Source: Faecalibacterium sp. CAG:1138
GTDB taxonomy: Bacteria; Bacillota; Clostridia; Christensenellales; CAG-917
Assembly (NCBI GenBank): GCA_000434675.1
Contig: HF988637.1
Span: 107,426-171,425, forward strand
DNA: 64,000 nt
Direction of reading: 5' to 3'
This document shows, piece by piece, positions 23,521-32,734 of the stretch. Below the pieces are notes generated by a model. That model was given only the letters and a program-made list of their open reading frames with translations, ran no database searches and was not told where the DNA came from. Position 1 is the stretch's first letter. Every line of letters starts with the position of its first letter. A program made the position numbers and the translations under genes.

Positions 23521-24576
23521 ATGGACAACAAAACATCGCCGTTGCAGGTTGAAATAGACAAGCTGATAACCTTAGGCAAACAAAAGGGAATGGTGACAGA
23601 AGACGAAATCATGGCCAGACTGGAGCACCTTAATTCCTCTGCCGAAGATATGGAAGCCGTCTTCAAAGCCCTGGAAGCGGCGGGAGTGAAGATAAAAGAA
23701 GACGAACCCGTCAACGACGCCGAGCTGGTTGAAAAAATCATGAGCGAGGCAAATGTCGACGACTCGGTGAAGGTTTATCTTAAAGACATAGGAAAGGTTC
23801 CGCTTCTCACCAAGGAGGAGGAAATCGAGCTTGCAAAACGCATGGAAGCCGGCGACGAAGAGGCAAAAGCAAAACTGTCGGAAGCCAACCTCAGACTGGT
23901 TGTCAACCTTGCCAAACGCTACGTCGGACGCAACCTTCATTTCCTGGACCTCATTCAGGAAGGCAACATGGGACTTATGAAGGCGGTTGAAAAATTCGAC
24001 TATACGAAAGGCTTCAAATTCAGCACCTACGCCACCTGGTGGATTCGTCAGGCGATAACGAGGGCCATTGCCGATCAGGGCAGAACCATTCGTATTCCGG
24101 TACATATGGTTGAAACCATCAACAAGCAAGTTCGCGCAACCAGACAGCTTCTGCAAAAGCTCGGCCGCGAACCGACCCCTGCGGAAATCGCCGAATACCT
24201 CGGTTGCAGTGAAGAGAGAGTGCGTGAAATTCAGAAAATCGCGCAGGATCCCGTGTCGCTGGAAACCCCTATCGGCGAAGAGGAAGACAGTCATCTCGGC
24301 GATTTCGTCGAGGACAGAGGCGCATTAAGCCCTGTGGAAGTTACCGAAAGTCAGCTTCTTAAGGAACAGCTTGTCAGAGTGCTTAACACTCTTACTCCGC
24401 GTGAAGAAAAGGTTCTGCGTCTGCGCTACGGCCTGGACGACGGACACCCGAGAACGCTTGAGGAAGTCGGCAAGGAATTTAACGTAACTCGTGAACGTAT
24501 CCGTCAGATCGAGGCGAAAGCGCTCAGAAAGCTTCGCCATCCTAACCGCATCAAGCACCTCAAAGATTATCAATAA
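23521..24576 (+). CDS. rpoD: primary sigma factor (sigma-A)
   Basis: The 351-residue protein is a short group 1 sigma factor. A region 1.1-like N-terminus is present. Region 2 has NLRLVVNLAKRYVGRNL and the -10 binding part FSTYATWWIRQAI. Region 3 begins IRIPVHMVETINK and the region 4 helix-turn-helix has EEVGKEFNVTRERIRQIE. It lacks the long insert of proteobacterial RpoD. AGGAGG lies before the ATG. Its TAA stop shares one base with the ATG of trmK. The promoters found in this window (TTGACA/TATAAT, often TGN before -10) suit this factor. Confidence 0.96.
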   Translation: MDNKTSPLQVEIDKLITLGKQKGMVTEDEIMARLEHLNSSAEDMEAVFKALEAAGVKIKEDEPVNDAELVEKIMSEANVDDSVKVYLKDIGKVPLLTKEEEIELAKRMEAGDEEAKAKLSEANLRLVVNLAKRYVGRNLHFLDLIQEGNMGLMKAVEKFDYTKGFKFSTYATWWIRQAITRAIADQGRTIRIPVHMVETINKQVRATRQLLQKLGREPTPAEIAEYLGCSEERVREIQKIAQDPVSLETPIGEEEDSHLGDFVEDRGALSPVEVTESQLLKEQLVRVLNTLTPREEKVLRLRYGLDDGHPRTLEEVGKEFNVTRERIRQIEAKALRKLRHPNRIKHLKDYQ

Positions 24577-25214
24577 TGAACGGTTTGGACAAAAGACTTT
24601 CCGAAATAGTCTCTAATCTAAAACCCGGCGACAGGGTGGCCGACGTCGGCTGCGACCACGGAAAAGTTGCGGTGGCGGCGGTGAAAATAACCGAAAACCG
24701 AGTGATTGCCACGGATATTTCCGCGCCGAGCCTGAAAAAGGCGGTGGAGCTGGCGGACAGATCGGGCGTTTCGGATATGATAGATTTCAGAGTCGGCGAC
24801 GGCGTTAGCGTGCTGAAAAACGGCGAGGCCGACACGTTGGTCGTTGCCGGTATGGGCGGCATCGAGATTGCAGGAATGATCGGGACGCTCGAATTTAAGA
24901 AATACGTTTTGTGTCCGCATTCTTCGGAAGAAGAGCTTCGCGAAAAAATCATAAGCGAAAAAATAGTCATTCAGCGCGATTATCCGGTGTTTTCCAAGGG
25001 TAAATTTTACCGCATAATAGTTGCCGGCGAAGGCGAAAAAGCCGAAAACGACTATACCGAAGCCGAGCTTTTGTTCGGAAAGACCGACGAGGGCGACAGG
25101 GAAGAATACCTTTCCTTCGAAAAACAAAAGATTCAATCGGTCGAAAAAGTGGCTCGGGGCGAAAGAAAGGCGCAGCTTCAGAGAGAGCTGGCGCTTTTGG
25201 AGGAATTGAAATGA
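24576..25214 (+). CDS. trmK: tRNA (adenine22-N1)-methyltransferase
   Basis: The 212-residue protein is a TrmK-family enzyme that methylates A22 of tRNA using SAM. The SAM-binding loop VADVGCDHGKV is at about residues 22-32, with VIATDISAPSLKKA as the acidic second strand and VVAGMGGIEI as motif IV. The C-terminal third is a helical coiled coil. It overlaps rpoD by one base and the next gene by four (ATGA), the usual rpoD-trmK-nif3 order of Firmicutes. Confidence 0.9.
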   Translation: MNGLDKRLSEIVSNLKPGDRVADVGCDHGKVAVAAVKITENRVIATDISAPSLKKAVELADRSGVSDMIDFRVGDGVSVLKNGEADTLVVAGMGGIEIAGMIGTLEFKKYVLCPHSSEEELREKIISEKIVIQRDYPVFSKGKFYRIIVAGEGEKAENDYTEAELLFGKTDEGDREEYLSFEKQKIQSVEKVARGERKAQLQRELALLEELK

Positions 25215-25975
25215 AAGTAAGGGAACTTACGTACTTTATCGAATCTATGGCTCCCGTCGAATCGGCGTTGGGGTATGACAATCCGGGGCTTTTGATCGGA
25301 AGTCCCGACGACGAAGTGAAAAAAGTGCTCGTTACGTTGGACGTTACGTCCGAAGTGGTTGACGAAGCGGTGGAAAAGGGCTGTGATTTCATACTCAGTC
25401 ACCATCCCGTCATCTGGGCGGGCATAAAAAAACTTACGCCGGAATATCCGACGGCAGATCCCGTCGTTAAGGCGATTCGCGCGGGCATAGACGTCTATGC
25501 GGCGCATACCAACGTCGACGCAATGGCCGGCAACATGAGCTGGGAGCTTTTGAAAGACCTCGGTTGCGACTCGGCAGAACCGCTTTTCGACAACGGTTTC
25601 GGGGCAGTGGGCGACGTTAAGGAAATAAAATACCGCGATCTTGCGGCGAAAGTGGCGAAAATTTTGGACGAAAACGTCAGAACCATCGGAAATCTGGACG
25701 AAACCGTCAAAAGGGTGGCGACCGTTTCGGGAGCCGCCGGCGACACCGAAGACGTTAAACAAGCGCTAAGTAAGAGCGCGGACGTCTATATAACCGCAGA
25801 GCTTAAACACCACGTTGCGGTGGCGGCAAAATCGGCGGGCTTCAAAATCATCGAAGTCAGCCATTACGCAAGCGAATTCAGCTTCGTGAAAATTTTCGAA
25901 AGACTTTTGGACGGCGTCATCGAAACCGCTTGCGCCAAAAGTCAAAAAAATCCGTACAACAAGGAGATTTTGTAG
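25211..25975 (+). CDS. Nif3-like dinuclear metal centre protein
   Basis: A 254-residue NIF3 (YqfO/YbgI) family protein. Metal ligands are visible in LSHHPVIW, AAHTNVDA and the C-terminal EVSHYASEF. It is the short form without the inserted regulatory domain of B. subtilis YqfO. NIF3 proteins are toroid hexamers; GTP cyclohydrolase I type 2 activity has been suggested for some, but the function is unsettled. It overlaps trmK by 4 bases and is followed directly by the zinc-ribbon gene, a pair conserved in Firmicutes. Confidence 0.88.
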   Translation: MKVRELTYFIESMAPVESALGYDNPGLLIGSPDDEVKKVLVTLDVTSEVVDEAVEKGCDFILSHHPVIWAGIKKLTPEYPTADPVVKAIRAGIDVYAAHTNVDAMAGNMSWELLKDLGCDSAEPLFDNGFGAVGDVKEIKYRDLAAKVAKILDENVRTIGNLDETVKRVATVSGAAGDTEDVKQALSKSADVYITAELKHHVAVAAKSAGFKIIEVSHYASEFSFVKIFERLLDGVIETACAKSQKNPYNKEIL

Positions 25976-25976
25976 A

Positions 25977-26681
25977 ATGAAACTTGACAGCATCTTGGCA
26001 TATCAGGACGTGGACATGCGTCTTTACGCTTTGGAAAAAGAAGTCAGCGGCAGCGACGCCAGCAAGCTCGTTGCAAAGTACAGAGAGCTTATGAAGGAAT
26101 ATTCCGGCGGGCTTATAAGGTCTAACGCCGAAATGGACGAGGCCGTCAAGCTTGCGAAACGTCAGGCGGACGAACTTGTCGCGCTGGAAGCGAAAATCGA
26201 CGATATGGCTCACATAAACATCGAGGACGCAGGCATAGAGGAACTTGAGCTTTACGAAAAGGAAGCGCAAAAGCTTGCCGCCGAAGCCGACGCTTTCAAA
26301 CGCGCTATGGACGAAAACGAAGCGCAAATGAAGAAAATTTTGCAAAATTTTGACGAAAAAGTCAAACAATGCGCCGTTTGCAAGAAAAAACTTGACGAGG
26401 CAAACGCCGCCTTCAAGCAACTTATCGACAGCAAGGGCGAGGAAGTTACCGCCATCAAACGCCGTCTGGCCGAAATCAAAAAGGACGTTCCGGAGGACGT
26501 TATGGAGATGTATATAAAACGCAGAAACGGCAAAAAAATGCCTGCGTTCGTGCCGCTCAATCCGGAATTCAAGGCGTGCAGATGCGGCGTTAAGCTTTTG
26601 GACAACGCCCTTAAAAATCTGCAAAATCCGGGCGACGTGGTGGAATGTCAGAGCTGCGGCAGATTGGTTTATATAAAATAA
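25977..26681 (+). CDS. coiled-coil C4-type zinc-ribbon protein
   Basis: A 234-residue protein of the DUF164/C4 zinc-ribbon type. Residues 10-170 form a long antiparallel coiled coil (SDASKLVAKYRELMKEY; EKEAQKLAAEADAFKRAM). The C-terminus has two Cys pairs, CRCG and CQSCGRL, forming the ribbon. Members are thought to bind nucleic acid or assist nearby enzymes; the role is unproven. ATG lies 1 base after the nif3 stop, so it is co-translated with it. Confidence 0.8.
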   Translation: MKLDSILAYQDVDMRLYALEKEVSGSDASKLVAKYRELMKEYSGGLIRSNAEMDEAVKLAKRQADELVALEAKIDDMAHINIEDAGIEELELYEKEAQKLAAEADAFKRAMDENEAQMKKILQNFDEKVKQCAVCKKKLDEANAAFKQLIDSKGEEVTAIKRRLAEIKKDVPEDVMEMYIKRRNGKKMPAFVPLNPEFKACRCGVKLLDNALKNLQNPGDVVECQSCGRLVYIK

Positions 26682-26699
26682 AACTTTCAGGGGGCAAAT

Positions 26700-29600
26700 A
26701 TGGCAAAAGCAAAACGAGTGATACCTTTTTACAAAGACCCGAGCGTTTTTTCCGTAAACGTCTTGAAGCCTAACGCGGCGGGGTTTCCGTACGACGAGGC
26801 GGGGCGCAAAAAAATCGTCAGCCTGAACGGCCTTTGGAAATTTAAGTTTTTAGAGAGCGTTCTGAATATCCCCGAAGGCTACTATCTTCCGGAAAACACC
26901 AACGACGATTTCGGCACCATCGAAGTTCCGTCCGAGTGGCAGATAAAAGGCTACGGCGTGCCGGAGTACACCAACGTCAGATATCCTTACGCGCTGGAAA
27001 GCAAACGCAAAAGCAAAATTCCGTATATCCACGAGGAGATCGCTCCTTGCGGACTTTACGTTACCGAATTCGATTACGCGCCGTCGGACGACAACGTGCT
27101 TCTGGATTTCGGCGGCATAAATCAGGCGGGGGAGGTCTATCTGAACGGCTTTTTCGTCGGCTACAGCGAGGACACCTTCGACAGCGTTACCTACGATATA
27201 ACCAAATATCTTAAGCCGGGCAAAAACAAGCTTGCCGTAACCGTCTATCAGTTTACGACGTCGAGCTACCTCGAGGATCAGGATATGTGGCGACTGGCGG
27301 GCATTTTCAGGGACGTGAACCTCGTTTACGTTTCCAAGCTGTCGTTTGCCGACGTCCACAACCGCACCGATCTTCGCGACGATTTTTCGACGGGCGTTTT
27401 GAACAGTAAAATAACCCTTCGAGCAATGGGCGCCGATTCTCCTGCGGCTAAACTTATCATTCGCTTCAAGGCTCCGAACGGCGATCTTATCGGCGAAACC
27501 AAAGCCGACATTCCTCCTATGAAGGACGGCAGCGAAAGGGCGGTCGAGTACGCAAAAACCGTCAAAGAAGTGCTGGCCTGGAGCGGCGAATTTCCGAATC
27601 TTTACACTCTCGACCTCATTTTGTCGGTCGGGGCGAAGGTCCTGGACAGAAGGATTCTGAAGGTCGGCTTCAGAAACGTGCGCATCGTTCCGTATAACGA
27701 CGAAACGGGGCGCGGTCCGTTTATTCTTTTAAACGGCAGGCCGTATATGATAAAGGGCGTCAACCGCCACGAATTTCATCCGGACTACGGCCACGCAGTG
27801 CCGCTTTCTCTCACGGAAAAAGACATCGTTCTGTGCAAACAGAACAACATAAACAGCATCCGAACCAGCCATTATCCTAACTCCCGAGGTTTCTACGACC
27901 TTTGCGACCGTTACGGCATTCTGGTTATGTGCGAAAACAACCTCGAAACTCACGGCCTTGCCAAACACATTCCGTCGTCCGACCCGATGTGGATTGCTCC
28001 GTGCGTGTATCGCATAACCAACATGGTTCAAAGCTACAAAAATCATCCGTCCATAGTGTTCTGGAGTCTGGGCAACGAATCGGGCACGGGCAGAGCGTTC
28101 GACGTTATGCGCCAGACGGTTTTGGGCATAGACAATTCCCGTCCTATCCACTACGAGCCTGACACCCGCCTCAAAGCCTCCGATTTGTACAGCGAAATGT
28201 ACACGCTTCAGACCAAGATGAAAAAAATCGGCAAGAACAAGCAGGTCATCCATTGCCGCGCGCTCTGGAACAACATGATGGGTTCCGTTATGAAACCGTC
28301 CTATTACAAAGACAGGCCGTTTATTCTGTGCGAATACGCCCACTGCATGGGTAACTCGCTGGGCAATTTCGGCGACTATATGGACGATTTCAAGCGCTAC
28401 GACAGACTGCACGGCGGCTATATATGGGACTTTGCAGATCAGAGCATAAAACGCGTTCGCGACGGCGTAACCGAATGGACCTACGGCGGCGACTGGGGCG
28501 ACAAGCCTAACGACGGCAACTTTGCCTTCAACGGCATAGTCCGCGCGGACAGAAGCCCTAATCCTGCGCTTTTTGAAGTGAAAAAGGTTTATCAGCCGGT
28601 TGATTTCTTCCTTGACGGCAAAACCCTTACCGTGATAAACAACTTTATGTTCTCCGATTTGTCGGCCTACAAACTGTTGGTTACGCTGACGGAGGACGGC
28701 GTGGAAACTTCGGCTTCGTACGTTCAGCTTCCTGAAATAAAAGCGGGACAAATGGCAAAAGTGAACCTCAAAATCCGCTTCGAGGACGAAAAGAAAACAT
28801 GTTGCGTCAATCTTACCCTTAAAACCGCGGCGCGAACCTCGTGGTGTCCGGAGAATTTCCCTGTGGCGTCCGAGCAGTTCGTGGTTACGACCTCTTCGTT
28901 CAAAAAGCCTGAAAGCTCGGTGCTTCCGGTGGTGAACGAGTCGGGCGATTTCGTTTCCGTTTCGGCGGACGACGCGGTTTATCGCATAAACAAAAAAACC
29001 GGCGGACTTACGGCGACCAAAAACGGCGAAGAAGTTATATCCGGCGAAGTCAGACCGCAATTCTGGCGCGCGGCAACCGACAACGACAGAACTCCGCAGG
29101 TGCCTGAATTTTTGGCGTATCTAAAAGGGACGTACCTCTTCCGCTCGGCGGAAAAACGCCTCAAGGCAAGAAAGGTGAATGTCGAACAAAAGGGCAACAC
29201 CGTGGTAGTTAAAGTCAAATGGAGCATGCCGTGCGTCGAGAACCTTGTCACCACATACACGTTCGACGGCGACGGAAGGGCTTATCTCAAGATGACTTTC
29301 CGCAATCCGCTGTTCCGCATGCCTCGCTTCGGCTTCACGATGAGCTTGGCAGAGGGCTACGAAAACATGGTTCTTTTGGGCAGAGGCCCGCACGAAAACT
29401 ATTGCGACAGACAGCGCGCGGCCGATTTCGGGCTGTACGTCGGAAACGAAAAGCTTTTCAGGCACGACTATCTCTATCCGCAGGAAAACGGCAACCATAC
29501 CTTCGTCAAACGCCTTACCTTGGACGGCGACGACAAGCACGCCGTGAACTTCAACGCAGTGACGGGCAGCTTTGAAACCAGCGTTTATCCGTACACCGTG

Positions 29601-29783
29601 AAGGAAATCGAAGGGGCAAAACACTTGCACGCGCTTAAACCTCTCAAAAACCTCACAGTGAACATCGACGGCAAACAGCGCGGCGTAGGCGGCGACGTTC
29701 CTGCCTTGGCAATGACCAAAAAACAATACAAAATCAAACGCGGCGCGCATAACTTCGAAGTTATGTTCACCATGGACGACTAA
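26700..29783 (+). CDS. lacZ: beta-galactosidase (GH2, LacZ type)
   Basis: The 1027-residue protein has the full LacZ layout: sugar-binding jelly roll (about 40-220), two Ig-like domains, the TIM barrel (about 330-620) and the C-terminal small-chain domain. The acid/base Glu460 lies in WSLGNESGTG and the nucleophile Glu545 in ILCEYAHCMGNS. There is no signal peptide, so it splits imported lactose or related galactosides in the cytoplasm. AGGGGGC precedes the ATG. Galactose from it would enter the Leloir route through galK and galT next door, although the three genes lie in different transcription units and no permease is in view. Confidence 0.93.
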   Translation: MAKAKRVIPFYKDPSVFSVNVLKPNAAGFPYDEAGRKKIVSLNGLWKFKFLESVLNIPEGYYLPENTNDDFGTIEVPSEWQIKGYGVPEYTNVRYPYALESKRKSKIPYIHEEIAPCGLYVTEFDYAPSDDNVLLDFGGINQAGEVYLNGFFVGYSEDTFDSVTYDITKYLKPGKNKLAVTVYQFTTSSYLEDQDMWRLAGIFRDVNLVYVSKLSFADVHNRTDLRDDFSTGVLNSKITLRAMGADSPAAKLIIRFKAPNGDLIGETKADIPPMKDGSERAVEYAKTVKEVLAWSGEFPNLYTLDLILSVGAKVLDRRILKVGFRNVRIVPYNDETGRGPFILLNGRPYMIKGVNRHEFHPDYGHAVPLSLTEKDIVLCKQNNINSIRTSHYPNSRGFYDLCDRYGILVMCENNLETHGLAKHIPSSDPMWIAPCVYRITNMVQSYKNHPSIVFWSLGNESGTGRAFDVMRQTVLGIDNSRPIHYEPDTRLKASDLYSEMYTLQTKMKKIGKNKQVIHCRALWNNMMGSVMKPSYYKDRPFILCEYAHCMGNSLGNFGDYMDDFKRYDRLHGGYIWDFADQSIKRVRDGVTEWTYGGDWGDKPNDGNFAFNGIVRADRSPNPALFEVKKVYQPVDFFLDGKTLTVINNFMFSDLSAYKLLVTLTEDGVETSASYVQLPEIKAGQMAKVNLKIRFEDEKKTCCVNLTLKTAARTSWCPENFPVASEQFVVTTSSFKKPESSVLPVVNESGDFVSVSADDAVYRINKKTGGLTATKNGEEVISGEVRPQFWRAATDNDRTPQVPEFLAYLKGTYLFRSAEKRLKARKVNVEQKGNTVVVKVKWSMPCVENLVTTYTFDGDGRAYLKMTFRNPLFRMPRFGFTMSLAEGYENMVLLGRGPHENYCDRQRAADFGLYVGNEKLFRHDYLYPQENGNHTFVKRLTLDGDDKHAVNFNAVTGSFETSVYPYTVKEIEGAKHLHALKPLKNLTVNIDGKQRGVGGDVPALAMTKKQYKIKRGAHNFEVMFTMDD

Positions 29784-29818
29784 AAAAAGGCCTCCCGAAC
29801 GGGAGGCTTTGATTTTTT
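29783..29818. terminator. bidirectional terminator between lacZ and galT
   Basis: GCCTCCC (29790-29796) and GGGAGGC (29801-29807) form the stem; an A run lies to the left and TTTGATTTTTT to the right. It can stop both convergent genes. Confidence 0.85.
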
Positions 29819-31361
29819 ATTCTTCTTCGAAACCGCATTTTGACATAAAGCGGTCGAAGGCTTTTCGGCCTTTTTGATCGGCTTTGAAAACGGCGGTGGT
29901 TTCGAGGATTTTTATGCAGGTTTTGTTGATATAGTCGGTGATAACGTCGCCGGCTTCGCCTTCGGACAGGTTGAGGCCGTTGTCGTTTGCAAGCTGCGCA
30001 ATCATGCCGACGTGCTTGAAGAGCGGGTGCTCGGGATCGGAAAGTTCCTTGAAGTTAAGAGGTGTTTCGCCCGTAAGGTATTTTCTGATTTCCACGGCTT
30101 CTTTGGCAAGTCTGCCCGGAAGAATGAACAAGCCCATAACTTCGATTATGCCGATTGCTTCCTTTTTGATGTTGTGCATGTCTTCGGTCGGGTGGAAGAT
30201 GCCGTAAGGGTGTTTTTCGTCGGTGCGGTTGTTGCGCAGAATGAGGTCGAAACGATAGTTTCCGTCGTCGGTTTTTTGCGCGACAGGGGTGACGGTGTTG
30301 TGTGGAGTTTCGTCCGTGAACGCCAGAATATCGACGGTTTTGTCGCTGTATGTCTTCCAGGTTTCGAAAATGTGATTTGTGAGAGCAATCACTTTTTCTG
30401 CGTCGGAGCCTTCGATCCTGACGACGCTGTTGTACCAGTCGGCAATGCCTGCGGTTACGCCTTCAAAGTCCGGGTGACGGAACTTTTTGAGGTAAGCGGT
30501 TTTCATTTCAGGCAGAACCTTTGCGCCGCCTTGGTAGTGATCGTGCGCAAGAATGCTGCCGCCGACAATAGGAAGCGGAGCGTTGCTGCCGATGAAATAA
30601 TGAGGGAAGGTATCCACGAAATCGGCCATATGCTTAAATGAATTTACGTCCAGATGCATCGGGCGATGTTCGTCGGAAAAGCAGATGCAGTGATTGTCGA
30701 AATAAACGTACGGGCTGAATTGCAGCCACCATTTTTCGTCGTTCAAAAACAGCGGAACGGCCCTGAGGGTTTGCCTTGCGGGTTTTTGAAGATTGCCCCA
30801 CCAGCCGACGTTTTCCACGCAGAGCGGGCACTTAGGGTAGTTGGTTTGCGGAGCTTTCGACGCCGCAAGCACGGCTTTCGGATCCTTTTCGGGTTTTGCG
30901 AGGTTTATGGTGATTTTGACGCTGCCTTTTTCGGTCGGAACTTCCCAGCCTATATTTTTGTCGATGTCAACCTTGCGGATATAATTGTTTGCCACGGAAA
31001 GGTCGAAAAGATATTTGGTGGCGGCTTTGACGCCGCTTTCCGCCGCTACGTCGTCGAAATTTTTGATAACGGCGCTCGGCATCGGCGTCAAAATGCCCAT
31101 GATTTTGGTTTCAAACAGCAGTTTTTCCTGTTCAGTGGTAAGCTTTTTTCGGACGGCGTAGTCGGTGATTTCGTCCAGAACGGTCTGAATCGGCCTGTAA
31201 GTTACGGCAGGTTCCGCAGGCTCTGGCACTTTAAGCTCGGCAAGCAGAAGGTTTCGGACGTAAACCCCGTCGTCGGGATTAAGAGACAGCTTTTTTTCGG
31301 CGTAAAGCATAAGCTCGGCCACACAATTTGCGATTTTGGCGACGTCGGTTTGTTTTGGCAT
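29817..31361 (-). CDS. galT: UDP-glucose--hexose-1-phosphate uridylyltransferase
   Basis: The 514-residue protein is the long Firmicutes-type GalT, unrelated in length to the 350-residue enterobacterial form. GGSILAHDHYQGGA carries the active-site histidines of this class, and NYPKCPLCVENVGWWGN is typical. It swaps UMP between UDP-glucose and galactose-1-phosphate. It is transcribed divergently from galK and convergently with lacZ. The start follows GAGG on the minus strand. The shared galT-galK upstream region holds a GCAAC/GTTGC dyad. Confidence 0.92.
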   Translation of the reverse strand: MPKQTDVAKIANCVAELMLYAEKKLSLNPDDGVYVRNLLLAELKVPEPAEPAVTYRPIQTVLDEITDYAVRKKLTTEQEKLLFETKIMGILTPMPSAVIKNFDDVAAESGVKAATKYLFDLSVANNYIRKVDIDKNIGWEVPTEKGSVKITINLAKPEKDPKAVLAASKAPQTNYPKCPLCVENVGWWGNLQKPARQTLRAVPLFLNDEKWWLQFSPYVYFDNHCICFSDEHRPMHLDVNSFKHMADFVDTFPHYFIGSNAPLPIVGGSILAHDHYQGGAKVLPEMKTAYLKKFRHPDFEGVTAGIADWYNSVVRIEGSDAEKVIALTNHIFETWKTYSDKTVDILAFTDETPHNTVTPVAQKTDDGNYRFDLILRNNRTDEKHPYGIFHPTEDMHNIKKEAIGIIEVMGLFILPGRLAKEAVEIRKYLTGETPLNFKELSDPEHPLFKHVGMIAQLANDNGLNLSEGEAGDVITDYINKTCIKILETTAVFKADQKGRKAFDRFMSKCGFEEE

Positions 31362-31384
31362 AAAAAACCTCTTTTAAAGTATTT

Positions 31385-31400
31385 GCAACGTTATTGTTGC
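31385..31400. promoter_or_regulatory. dyad in the galT-galK divergent promoter region
   Basis: GCAAC (31385-31389) and GTTGC (31396-31400) are inverted around 6 bases. The right arm overlaps the candidate galK -35, so it could be an operator for a galactose regulator. Short and therefore tentative. Confidence 0.35.
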
Positions 31401-31425
31401 TCTTTGAAAATATATGTGTTATACT
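31397..31425 (+). promoter_or_regulatory. candidate galK promoter
   Basis: TTGCTC (31397-31402), 17-bp spacer, TATACT (31420-31425). The -35 is weak, which fits a regulated promoter. Confidence 0.45.
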
Positions 31426-31460
31426 TTTACTATCAATAATTATACACTCGCGAGGCTATA

Positions 31461-32726
31461 ATGGCAATCAAATTCTTCGCAGAACTTGAAAACACCGACA
31501 AATTTTTGTCCGTCGTAGGCGGGCTTTACAGCCGTCATAATCTGGGCGCGCAGCAAAAGCGTTACGTCGATCTGTACCTTTCGCACAAAAACAATTTTTC
31601 CGTTTCGGATTGCGACTTTTTCTCTTCGTCGGGAAGGATAGAAGTGCTCGGCAATCACACCGACCACAACAACGGCAAGGTTCTTGCCGCGGCGATAAGT
31701 CTGGACACTTTGGCCTGCGTGACCAAAACCGACGACAACTACATAAAAATACTCTCCGGCGGTTATCCTATTTTCATCGTCAACGTCGACAAGGTTCTCG
31801 CTTCCGAAAAGGAGCGCGGCACTTCCGTGGCGCTCGTCAAGGGCGTCTGCAACTGGTTTAAGGAAAACGACTACAAGGTGGGCGGGTTCGTGGCAACGAT
31901 GGTGAGCGACGTCATAAAGGGCGCGGGCGTTTCGTCGAGCGCGTCGTTCGAGGTGCTTATCGCCGAAATTCTCAACGTTTTGTATAACGACGGCAAAATG
32001 TCCGCAATAGAAAAAGCCGTCGCCTCCCAGTACGCCGAATATTTCTATTTCGGCAAGCCGTGCGGACTGCTGGATCAGTCGGCGATTGCACTGGGCGACG
32101 TCAGTTATATCGACTTTAAGGATCCGCTTAAAATGCAGGTGAAAAACTACGATCTGCCTTTCGACGATCTGGACATCGTTATCGCAAACGCCGGCGGCGA
32201 CCACAGCGACCTCACCGCAAACTACGCTGCAATCCGCTCGGAAATGGAAGAAGTCGCGGGGCTTTTTGGCAAAAAGGTTTTGAGAGAAGTGAACGAAGAC
32301 GAGTTCTACGCTTCGATAAAGGACCTGAAACAAAAAGTTTCGGGAAGGGCTATACTTCGCGCAATGCACTTTTTTGAGGAAAACAAACGCGTGGAAGACG
32401 CGGTGAAGGCTTTGGAAAAAGCCGACGAAGCGGCTTTTCTGAAAGCGGTGAACGACAGCGGCGAATCCAGCTACAAAATGCTTCAGAACTGCTATCCCGA
32501 AAACGACAAGGTGCAGTCGGTTCCGCTTGCGCTTGCGGTGGTGAAACGCCGTCCGGAGGTTAAGGCCTGCCGTATTCACGGCGGAGGCTTTGCCGGCACG
32601 ATCATTTGTTTCGTCGAAAAATCGGGTTCCGAACGCTTTATCGAAGCGATAAAACCCGTTTTCGGAGAAAACAACATTTTCAATCTTGCAATAAGAAAAG
32701 TCGGCGCAACCAAAATCGACTTCTGA
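31461..32726 (+). CDS. galK: galactokinase
   Basis: The 421-residue protein belongs to the GHMP kinase family. The galactokinase signature GRIEVLGNHTDHNNG lies at about 57-71, the ATP loop GAGVSSSASFEV at about 154-165, and HGGGFAGTIICF near 374-385. It phosphorylates galactose at C1 in the cytoplasm. GCGAGG precedes the ATG. lgt starts 8 bases after its stop, so galK may be cotranscribed with lgt and pncB, an unusual company for a sugar gene. Confidence 0.92.
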   Translation: MAIKFFAELENTDKFLSVVGGLYSRHNLGAQQKRYVDLYLSHKNNFSVSDCDFFSSSGRIEVLGNHTDHNNGKVLAAAISLDTLACVTKTDDNYIKILSGGYPIFIVNVDKVLASEKERGTSVALVKGVCNWFKENDYKVGGFVATMVSDVIKGAGVSSSASFEVLIAEILNVLYNDGKMSAIEKAVASQYAEYFYFGKPCGLLDQSAIALGDVSYIDFKDPLKMQVKNYDLPFDDLDIVIANAGGDHSDLTANYAAIRSEMEEVAGLFGKKVLREVNEDEFYASIKDLKQKVSGRAILRAMHFFEENKRVEDAVKALEKADEAAFLKAVNDSGESSYKMLQNCYPENDKVQSVPLALAVVKRRPEVKACRIHGGGFAGTIICFVEKSGSERFIEAIKPVFGENNIFNLAIRKVGATKIDF

Positions 32727-32734
32727 GGTGTCAA

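Noticed and set aside
27729..29060. 443-codon minus-strand frame opposite lacZ
   Set aside because: Antisense shadow of the catalytic part of LacZ; Arg/His/Val-rich without structure, no ribosome-binding site.
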